From NCBI GenBank assembly GCA_020722245.1, contig DYLE01000173.1, positions 1 through 5,188 of the forward strand: a DNA stretch of 5,188 bases. The letters are read 5' to 3'. The number at the start of each line of letters is the position of its first letter. The stretch's first letter is position 1. Shown here in pieces: positions 1 to 4,554 of this stretch. The notes under the pieces are model-generated. The model was not told the origin of the DNA. It ran no database searches and saw only the letters and a program-made list of their open reading frames with translations. The position numbers and the translations under genes are program-made. This DNA comes from Desulfonema limicola (GTDB taxonomy: Bacteria; Desulfobacterota; Desulfobacteria; Desulfobacterales; Desulfosalsimonadaceae).

Positions 1-18
1 ACCCTGGTGAGGAGGTAA
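1..18 (+). CDS. Possible last codons of the preceding gene (qmoA expected)
   Basis: Only a handful of bases lie before qmoB. Frame 1 gives Thr-Leu-Val-Arg-Arg and a TAA at 16-18, ending 3 nt before the qmoB start codon, a spacing typical of genes in one operon. Frames 2 and 3 also close quickly (TGA at 8-10, TAA at 27-29), so the true reading frame cannot be decided from this window. The identity as qmoA is an inference from the conserved qmoA-qmoB-qmoC order in sulfate reducers, not from recognisable protein sequence. Confidence 0.3.
   Translation, partial: TLVRR
10..15 (+). promoter_or_regulatory. Ribosome binding site of qmoB
   Basis: AGGAGG sits 6 nt before the ATG at 22. This is a near-ideal Shine-Dalgarno sequence at a normal distance and supports the start at 22. 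It overlaps the possible final codons of the upstream gene, which fits translational coupling. Confidence 0.8.
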
Positions 19-21
19 GCC

Positions 22-2358
22 ATGGATAAAAAGTATGGTGTATATATCTGCACGGGATGCGGCATCGGGGATGCCCTGGATATCAAAGCCTTAAGCGGGG
101 TGGCGGAGGAGGAAAAAATTCCATGCCAGACCCATCCCTTTCTCTGCGGCAAGGAAGGGGTCGCCCTGATTCGAAAGGATATCGCGGAAAAGGGGATCAA
201 CACGATCGTGCTGGCCGGCTGCTCCCGTCGTGTGAATTATGACGTGTTTCGTTTTGATGGGTGCATTGTCGACCGGGTGAACCTGAGGGAAGGGGTGGTC
301 TGGTCCCATCCCCGCTCTGAGTTCCCGGCGCTCACCGCAGAGGAAAAGGCGGACTCGGACAACTTTGACCGGGTCCAGATGATGGCCGAGGACTACCTGC
401 GCATGGGCATGGCGCGGGTGAAAAAGGTAAACCTGCCCGAACCTTACAAGCTTGAAAACTTTTCCAAAAAGATACTGGTCATCGGCGGCGGGGTCACCGG
501 CATGGCCGCGGCCCTGGATGCGTCAAAAGCGGGTTACCAGGTCACCATTGTGGAGCTCACCTCCCAGTTGGGCGGAAAAGCGGCGAAATGGCGCAAGCAG
601 CTGCCGGTGAATCCTCCCTATGAGAACCTGATTCAGCCTATCGCTGCGAACCTGATCAAACAGGTCGAAGCCGATTCCAACATCACCGTAAAAACGGAAA
701 CCGAGGTCGCCCGGATCGCCGGAGAGCCGGGGAATTTCACGGTGACCTTAAAAAAACCCGGCGAAAAGATCGAGTTTGACGTGCCGTTCCCGCTTCCGGA
801 TGAGATGAAGGTGGATGAAAGCGGCAAGGAGCTTGATCCGGAAAAACTTCACGCGAAGTTTATGGAATACAACACGGGCAAGGTGGATATCCTGACCTTT
901 GACCCCAACGGTGAAAAGTTCGGGGCCGTGGTGCTTGCGGCCGGATGGCGGCCGTACGCCCCGGAAAAGGATGAGCTTGCCCATCTCGGATTCGGAACCC
1001 TTCCGGATGTGGTGACCAACCAGCAGTTCGAGGAAATCGCGGCCAAGGGAAAAATCCTGCGGCCGTCCGACGGCAAGCCGGCCAGGTCCGTGGTGTTCAT
1101 CCAGAGCCCGGGCAAGGGGGACGACTCGGATTTTGCTTACACCGGCGCGGTCACCAGCCTTGTGGCCCTCAAACAGGCCAAATATGTCCGCGAGGACTAT
1201 CCTGACGGCAAGGCCTTTATATTTTATCAGCACATGAGAACCCCGGGGCTGTCCGAGAATTTCTACAAAAGCATTCAGCAGGATATGGGTATCTTTCTGA
1301 CAAAGGGGGAGATCACAGCGGTATCCAAAAACGGATCCGGCATGATCGTGGAGGCTGCGGATACCCTTTTAGGCAAGCAGATTCAGGTCAAGGCTGATAT
1401 GGTGGTCCTTGCCACCGGCATGGTGCCGGTCACCGTGGACAATCCGGTGGTCAACCTGGCCTACCGCCAGGGCCCCGGGTTCCGCGACAACGATCTTTAT
1501 GACGGGTATGCGGACTCAAACTTCATCTGCTTCCCCTATGAAACCCAGCGGACCGGGATTTACGCCGCCGGAGCGATCCGTCGAAGCATGACCGTCGAGG
1601 AATGCATGGAGGACGCGTCGGGCGCCGCTTTAAAGGCGATTCAGTGCCTGGAATCCGCCAACCGCGGGGTCGCGGTGCATCCCCGGGCCGGGGACATGAC
1701 CTTCCCGGATTTCTTCTTCCAGAGATGCACCCAGTGCAAGCGATGCACCCAGGAGTGCCCGTTCGGGGCCTTGGATGATGACGCCAAGGGAACCCCCAAG
1801 CCGAATCCCACAAGATGCCGGCGCTGCGGCATCTGCATGGGGGCCTGCCCGGAGCGGATCATCGGGTTTGCCGATTACAACATCGACAGCATCGGCTCCA
1901 TGATCAAAGCGATTCAGGTGCCTTCCGAAGAGGATTACACGGAACCGCCGATCCGGATTCTGGGTCTGGTCTGTGAAAACGACGCCTACCCGGCCTTGGA
2001 TATCGTGGGCCTAAACCATCTTTCCTACTCCGCGGATGTGCGGCTGATTCCGGTGAGATGCCTGGGTTCGGTCAACGTGGTGTGGATCAAGGACGCCCTG
2101 GCCAAAGGGATGGACGGCGTCTTCCTTCTGGGATGCAAGCACGGGGATAATTACCAGTGCCATTTCATCAAGGGAAGCGAGCTGGCGGATATCCGTATGA
2201 AGAAAATCGGCGAGGCCCTGGCCAGCCTGGCCCTGGAAAACGAGCGGGTGGCCATGCACGAAGTGGCCATCGACGAGTATGACAAGATACCCGGCCTCAT
2301 CAATGACTTTGTAAAGAGTGTCGAGGATATGGGACCCAACCCATTTAAGGGATTCTAA
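22..2358 (+). CDS. qmoB: QmoB, HdrA-like flavoprotein subunit of the Qmo complex
   Basis: This 778-aa cytoplasmic protein is the HdrA-like iron-sulfur flavoprotein of the quinone-interacting membrane-bound oxidoreductase, which passes electrons between menaquinol (through QmoC) and APS reductase during sulfate respiration. Domains read in order are: an N-terminal HdrA-type region with C10-x2-C13, C35, C42 and a GCSRR motif around C67; an FAD-binding Rossmann fold with GGGVTG at 155-160 and the ribose-binding Glu178; later flavin-fold motifs ATG at 464-466 and GIYAAG at 512-517; two 4Fe-4S ferredoxin motifs (C569, C572, C575, C579 and C599, C602, C605, C609); and a C-terminal MvhD-like domain with C651, C680, C705 and C713, including the GCKHGDNYQCHF signature. 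Length and architecture match QmoB; plain HdrA lacks this exact arrangement. The start is set by AGGAGG 6 nt upstream. The frame is intact throughout, and qmoC follows after 105 nt. Alternatives such as a generic HdrA/MvhD fusion are less likely given QmoC next door. Confidence 0.95.
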   Translation: MDKKYGVYICTGCGIGDALDIKALSGVAEEEKIPCQTHPFLCGKEGVALIRKDIAEKGINTIVLAGCSRRVNYDVFRFDGCIVDRVNLREGVVWSHPRSEFPALTAEEKADSDNFDRVQMMAEDYLRMGMARVKKVNLPEPYKLENFSKKILVIGGGVTGMAAALDASKAGYQVTIVELTSQLGGKAAKWRKQLPVNPPYENLIQPIAANLIKQVEADSNITVKTETEVARIAGEPGNFTVTLKKPGEKIEFDVPFPLPDEMKVDESGKELDPEKLHAKFMEYNTGKVDILTFDPNGEKFGAVVLAAGWRPYAPEKDELAHLGFGTLPDVVTNQQFEEIAAKGKILRPSDGKPARSVVFIQSPGKGDDSDFAYTGAVTSLVALKQAKYVREDYPDGKAFIFYQHMRTPGLSENFYKSIQQDMGIFLTKGEITAVSKNGSGMIVEAADTLLGKQIQVKADMVVLATGMVPVTVDNPVVNLAYRQGPGFRDNDLYDGYADSNFICFPYETQRTGIYAAGAIRRSMTVEECMEDASGAALKAIQCLESANRGVAVHPRAGDMTFPDFFFQRCTQCKRCTQECPFGALDDDAKGTPKPNPTRCRRCGICMGACPERIIGFADYNIDSIGSMIKAIQVPSEEDYTEPPIRILGLVCENDAYPALDIVGLNHLSYSADVRLIPVRCLGSVNVVWIKDALAKGMDGVFLLGCKHGDNYQCHFIKGSELADIRMKKIGEALASLALENERVAMHEVAIDEYDKIPGLINDFVKSVEDMGPNPFKGF

Positions 2359-2369
2359 TCGAGTTTTAT

Positions 2370-2398
2370 CCGGCCGCCCGCCGGTTTAAAAAAGCGGG
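2370..2398 (+). other. Two overlapping, mutually exclusive hairpins between qmoB and qmoC
   Basis: CCGGC (2370-2374) pairs perfectly with GCCGG (2380-2384) around a 5-nt loop and is followed by TTTAAAAAAG. Alternatively CCCGC (2377-2381) pairs with GCGGG (2394-2398) around a 12-nt loop and is followed by TTTG. The arms share bases 2380-2381, so both cannot form together. Each stem is only 5 bp and the following T run is short, so strong termination is unlikely. An mRNA-stability or processing element, or a weak attenuator, is possible; chance in GC-rich DNA is not excluded. Confidence 0.35.
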
Positions 2399-2399
2399 T

Positions 2400-2428
2400 T
2401 TGACCGTGTATTGATAAAAAAATTTAAA
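2400..2428 (+). promoter_or_regulatory. Candidate sigma70-type promoter for qmoC
   Basis: TTGACC at 2400-2405 matches the -35 consensus in five of six positions. It is followed after exactly 17 nt by TTTAAA at 2423-2428, four of six matches to the -10 consensus. The predicted transcription start near 2435 would leave a leader of about 30 nt before the qmoC ATG at 2464. This could give qmoC an independent transcript in addition to read-through from qmoB. The call rests on consensus match and spacing only. Confidence 0.45.
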
Positions 2429-2451
2429 GATGCTCAATGCAATGCCGATAC

Positions 2452-2456
2452 GGAGG
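2452..2456 (+). promoter_or_regulatory. Ribosome binding site deciding the qmoC start
   Basis: GGAGG lies 7 nt before the ATG at 2464 but only 1 nt before the in-frame ATG at 2458, and downstream of the in-frame ATG at 2437. Only the start at 2464 has a usable Shine-Dalgarno distance, so qmoC is annotated from there rather than from the longest open frame. Confidence 0.75.
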
Positions 2457-2463
2457 TATGATT

Positions 2464-3609
2464 ATGGCGGATAAATACCTGGTTGAACCGGATGTGGAGT
2501 TCATAAAGGAGATTGCCGAACTGGGCGGCGAGTCGGTGAAAAAATGCTTTCAATGCGCCACCTGTTCGGTGGTCTGCCCCATTTCGCCGGATAACAACCC
2601 CTTTCCCAGAAAGGAGATGATCGCTGCTTCCTGGGGATTGAAGGACAAGCTGGTGGGGAACGGGGATATCTGGCTGTGTCACAACTGCGGGGACTGTTCC
2701 ACCTACTGCCCGAGGGGCGCAAAACCCGGGGATGTGCTGGCGGCCATTCGCATGCACGCCATCATGCATTACGCCGGGCTGAAATCCATCGGCCGGCTGG
2801 TGAACGATCCCAAGAAGATACCGATCCTGGCCCTGATTCCGGTGGTGGTGTTTCTGGTGCTCGGTCTGATCACCGGTCTGTTGGATTTTACCCCGCCGCG
2901 CAATGAGGAAGGCGAGATCGCCCATCACCTGTTCTTTTCCTCCTGGCTGGTGGATATGGTTTTTGTTCCGCTGGCGATCTGGGTTGTTGCGGTTTTCGCC
3001 CTGGGGCTGAAGCGGTTTATCGCGGATATTCATAAAAACGCCATAGAGGAAGGAAAAACCAGCAAGCAGAAAATTGAGATCAAGGGCTTTATTCAGGCGC
3101 TGATTCGGGTGATTCCCAAGATTTTAAAGCACACCCAGTTTTCCCAGTGCAGTGAGAACAGCGACCGGACAACCCCCCATATGATGGTGTTTTTCTCCTT
3201 TGTCGGGCTGTTTATCGTCACCTCCATCTTTTTCCTCGTGCTCTACGGGTTCGGCATCCACGGGCCTTATTCCCAGATGAACCCGGTGAAATGGCTGGCC
3301 AATATCAGCGGCATCGCCCTGATCATCGGGGCGTCCCTGATGCTCAAAAACCGAATGGCGAAAACGGATGATCAGGTCAGCACTTATAAAGACTGGTTTT
3401 TAATCTGGCTGGTGCTGGGGCTTGGGGTCACAGGCATGCTCACCGAACTGACCCGGTTGGCCGATGCGGCGTTTCTCACCTACGCGCTTTACTTCATTCA
3501 CCTGATGTTTGTGTTTGTGCTGTTCATGTTCCTGCCGTTTTCCAAGCTGGCTCATCTGGTGTATCGGACCGTGGCCATGGCCTACAGCGAGTATTCGGGA
3601 AGGAAGTAG
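2464..3609 (+). CDS. qmoC: QmoC, membrane subunit of the Qmo complex (HdrC/HdrE-like fusion)
   Basis: QmoC is the membrane-anchoring, quinone-reacting subunit of the Qmo complex, built as a fusion of an HdrC-like ferredoxin domain and an HdrE/NarI-like cytochrome b domain. In the 381-aa product the N-terminal cytoplasmic part has two 4Fe-4S motifs: C28, C31, C34, C38 and C72, C75, C78, C82. The C-terminal part shows about six hydrophobic segments, roughly at residues 118-140, 157-182, 239-262, 277-295, 309-327 and 334-358. His239 and His346 lie in or at the edge of membrane segments and are candidate haem b ligands; other histidines (154, 155, 223, 364) lie close to the membrane boundaries. 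A charged loop (about 183-238) separates segments 2 and 3. The start is chosen from GGAGG 7 nt upstream. qmoC follows qmoB after 105 nt and ends 35 nt before a strong terminator, so it is the last gene of this transcript. Electrons probably flow from menaquinol via haem to the clusters and on to QmoB/QmoA. Confidence 0.94.
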   Translation: MADKYLVEPDVEFIKEIAELGGESVKKCFQCATCSVVCPISPDNNPFPRKEMIAASWGLKDKLVGNGDIWLCHNCGDCSTYCPRGAKPGDVLAAIRMHAIMHYAGLKSIGRLVNDPKKIPILALIPVVVFLVLGLITGLLDFTPPRNEEGEIAHHLFFSSWLVDMVFVPLAIWVVAVFALGLKRFIADIHKNAIEEGKTSKQKIEIKGFIQALIRVIPKILKHTQFSQCSENSDRTTPHMMVFFSFVGLFIVTSIFFLVLYGFGIHGPYSQMNPVKWLANISGIALIIGASLMLKNRMAKTDDQVSTYKDWFLIWLVLGLGVTGMLTELTRLADAAFLTYALYFIHLMFVFVLFMFLPFSKLAHLVYRTVAMAYSEYSGRK

Positions 3610-3644
3610 CCGGCAGGCAGTTTAAAATCAGCATCGCGTTTATC

Positions 3645-3682
3645 AAAAAAGGAGATCTGAACTGAATCGGATCTCCTTTTTT
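3645..3682 (+). terminator. Strong, probably bidirectional intrinsic terminator after qmoC
   Basis: A-run plus GGAGATC (3645-3657) pairs perfectly with GATCTCC plus T-run (3670-3682), and three further pairs (TGA 3658-3660 with TCG 3667-3669, one of them G-U) extend the stem to about 16 bp around a 6-nt loop. Six Ts follow the GC-containing stem on the plus strand. The six As on the left give an equivalent U tract on the opposite strand, so it could stop transcription from either side. It closes the qmo transcript 35 nt past the qmoC stop and insulates it from the toxin-antitoxin genes. Confidence 0.88.
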
Positions 3683-3690
3683 ATTTTGTC

Positions 3691-3719
3691 TTGACATAGC
3701 ACAGTTTATGTGCGAATTT
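3691..3719 (+). promoter_or_regulatory. Candidate promoter with operator-like inverted repeat for the toxin-antitoxin pair
   Basis: A perfect -35 hexamer TTGACA (3691-3696) follows directly after the terminator. With a 17-nt spacer the -10 would be GAATTT (3714-3719), a poor match, preceded by TGC (3711-3713), which could act as an extended -10. Inside the spacer lies the perfect inverted repeat GCACA (3699-3703), N5, TGTGC (3709-3713). Ribbon-helix-helix antitoxins typically bind such palindromes over their own promoter, so self-repression is a reasonable inference. The -10 is the weak point of the call. Confidence 0.5.
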
Positions 3720-3749
3720 TCATACAAAAAGCAAAAAAGGTAATCTGCC

Positions 3750-3980
3750 ATGGCAAATATCACATTAAAAATCGATGACGACCTGCTTCAAAAGGCCCGG
3801 CTGCTGGCCGGCAAAAGAAAAACATCCATCAACGCCATCGTCCGGCAAAGGATCGCCGAATTTATTGAAAGCGACCTGGGCCGTGAAGCGGCGCTTAACG
3901 GCCTGGATGCCTTTTACCGGAAATGCAAGGCACGCGTCGGAGAAAAAAAATGGAGCAGGAACGAATTGCATGAGCGGTAA
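3750..3980 (+). CDS. Antitoxin of a type II toxin-antitoxin module, ribbon-helix-helix type
   Basis: The 76-aa product is predicted to neutralise the PIN-domain toxin encoded just downstream and to bind its own promoter. The N-terminus has the ribbon-helix-helix pattern: a short beta strand (ANITLKID, residues 2-9), a first helix (about 10-24), a turn with Thr-Ser, and a second helix (about 26-42). The tail (about 43-76) is basic and polar, ending in ARVGEKKWSRNELHER, and is the likely toxin-binding segment. It resembles the DUF6364-like antitoxins that pair with PIN toxins. The ATG is preceded by a modest A-rich AAGG site about 9 nt upstream. Its end overlaps the toxin start by 11 nt, a typical translational coupling that keeps antitoxin ahead of toxin. 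The exact family name is inferred from pattern only. Confidence 0.82.
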   Translation: MANITLKIDDDLLQKARLLAGKRKTSINAIVRQRIAEFIESDLGREAALNGLDAFYRKCKARVGEKKWSRNELHER

Positions 3981-4395
3981 TGTTTTTTTTGATTCAAACA
4001 CCCTGATTTACGCCATTGACTCATCTCCGGAAGGATCTCACAAAAGCGCCAAATCCCGGCGGCTTATCCGGGATCACATTCAGAATGGATCAGGGGTAAT
4101 CAGCGTCCAGGTGATTCAGGAATTTTATGTTGTCGCCACTCAAAAGATAGCCCTCCCCCTTTCGTCTGATCAGGCGCTTGAATATTTAAATTATCTCTCC
4201 ATCATGGAAATTGTAAAACCGGATTATGAAATGGTCGTCACCGCGGTTCATATCCACAAGCGGTTTCAGATATCCTTCTGGGATGCGATGATTATCCAGG
4301 CGGCCGCATCCGCCAGGTGCGACACCATACTGTCCGAAGACCTTCAGGATGGTTTTAAAATCAACGGATTAAGGGTTTTAAACCCTTTTACATAA
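3970..4395 (+). CDS. PIN-domain toxin (VapC-like ribonuclease)
   Basis: The 141-aa product is a PIN-domain endoribonuclease, expected to be Mg2+-dependent and to cleave RNA (tRNA or rRNA in characterised VapC relatives) when not bound by the antitoxin. The conserved acidic residues are all visible: Asp8 in FFDSNTLIYAID, Glu51 in VIQEFY, Asp105 in SFWDAMI and Asp124 in SEDLQDG, with Glu123 and Asp127 nearby. The length is normal for VapC. The start at 3970 is preferred because it begins exactly at the PIN beta-1 strand and overlaps the antitoxin by 11 nt; the frame is open further upstream to 3775, but that extension runs antiparallel to nothing known and merely reads the antitoxin gene in another frame. 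An AGGA site (3957-3960) lies 9 nt upstream. The active site appears intact, so the toxin is probably functional. The RNA target cannot be told from sequence. Confidence 0.88.
   Translation: MSGNVFFDSNTLIYAIDSSPEGSHKSAKSRRLIRDHIQNGSGVISVQVIQEFYVVATQKIALPLSSDQALEYLNYLSIMEIVKPDYEMVVTAVHIHKRFQISFWDAMIIQAAASARCDTILSEDLQDGFKINGLRVLNPFT
4371..4387 (+). repeat. Perfect 8-bp palindrome at the toxin gene 3' end
   Basis: AAGGGTTT (4371-4378) and AAACCCTT (4380-4387) are perfect inverted copies around a single central T, inside the last codons of the toxin gene (Val-Leu-Asn-Pro-Phe). As RNA it would form about a 7-bp stem with a 3-nt loop, followed by TTACA rather than a T run. It may be a weak terminator or a 3' stabilising hairpin for the toxin-antitoxin mRNA, or it may be a chance product of the coding sequence. 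Confidence 0.35.
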
Positions 4396-4437
4396 CCCCT
4401 TTTTCGCCTTGCGTGATGCACGAGGGGCGGTATGGTG

Positions 4438-4468
4438 TCCGGAAATCCTTTGTTAAATAAGGATCGGA
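4438..4468. repeat. Imperfect inverted repeat with GTTAAAT in the loop
   Basis: TCCG (4438-4441) pairs with CGGA (4465-4468), and ATCCTT (4445-4450) with AAGGAT (4459-4464). This gives ten pairs with a 3-nt one-sided bulge (GAA, 4442-4444) and an 8-nt loop TGTTAAAT. There is no T run after it, so it is not a standard terminator. The bulged stem superficially recalls integron recombination sites, but the GTTRRRY-like heptamer is in the loop rather than at a stem end. Confidence 0.5.
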
Positions 4469-4522
4469 TACTATTGAAAAAATTTTTGCATTTATAAAGG
4501 GACAATACTAAAAAAATTTTTT
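4468..4522. repeat. Two direct repeats: ATACTA followed by A-tract/T-tract
   Basis: ATACTA at 4468-4473 is followed by TTG, then A6T5 (4477-4487). ATACTA at 4505-4510 runs straight into A-tract/T-tract (A7T6, 4510-4522). The copies start 37 nt apart. Paired A-tract/T-tract blocks are prone to bending and to recognition by nucleoid proteins. They lie 33-87 nt before the integrase start, where recombinase arm sites or a curved promoter region could be found; the function is not known. Confidence 0.45.
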
Positions 4523-4544
4523 CAGGTTTGGTTTTTGCAAATAA

Positions 4545-4549
4545 GGGAG
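4545..4549 (+). promoter_or_regulatory. Ribosome binding site of the integrase remnant
   Basis: GGGAG is placed 5 nt before the ATG at 4555. It supports 4555 as the ancestral start over the upstream in-frame TTG at 4528, which has no comparable site. Confidence 0.6.
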
Positions 4550-4554
4550 CCAGA

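Larger units (their letters stand above)
4396..4554 (+). other. AT-rich, repeat-containing spacer between toxin gene and integrase remnant
   Basis: No gene is seen here. CCCCT (4396-4400) can pair with AGGGG (4423-4427), enclosing a small CGTG-ATG-CACG hairpin (4412-4422). A second, larger inverted repeat lies at 4438-4468. Two direct copies of ATACTA plus an A-tract/T-tract follow at 4468-4487 and 4505-4522. TATAAA at 4493-4498 resembles a -10 box, but no good -35 is correctly spaced (ACTATT is at the 17-nt position). GGGAG at 4545-4549 is the integrase ribosome binding site. Base composition is clearly more AT-rich than in the qmo genes. Confidence 0.5.

Noticed and set aside
748..1233. 161-codon open frame on the minus strand inside qmoB
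   Set aside because: It lies wholly within a clearly coding gene in a GC-rich region, shows no recognisable motif and has no suitable ribosome binding site; it is a shadow frame.
2437..2463. Longer qmoC start at ATG 2437 or 2458
   Set aside because: The GGAGG at 2452-2456 lies downstream of 2437 and only 1 nt from 2458. Only the ATG at 2464 has a proper distance, and its product begins with the expected MADKYLVEPD-type N-terminus.
2434..3033. 199-codon open frame on the minus strand opposite qmoC
   Set aside because: The translation is rich in His, Gln and Gly with no domain pattern, mirroring the codon bias of qmoC. The plus-strand protein has all expected Qmo motifs.
3775..3969. N-terminal extension of the PIN toxin to 206 residues
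   Set aside because: The extra part is the antitoxin gene read in another frame. The PIN fold begins at the ATG at 3970, which has its own AGGA site.
4452..4458. GTTAAAT as an integron attI or attC core (GTTRRRY)
   Set aside because: A seven-base degenerate match is expected by chance in AT-rich DNA. It sits in a hairpin loop, and on the strand opposite to that expected for an attI site upstream of a plus-strand integrase. No cassette array is present.
4528..4554. TTG start for the integrase remnant
   Set aside because: The ATG at 4555 has GGGAG 5 nt upstream and the expected N-terminal length; the TTG has no comparable site.
4396..4554. LexA box controlling the integrase
   Set aside because: No CTGT-N8-ACAG-type palindrome was found upstream of the integrase start.
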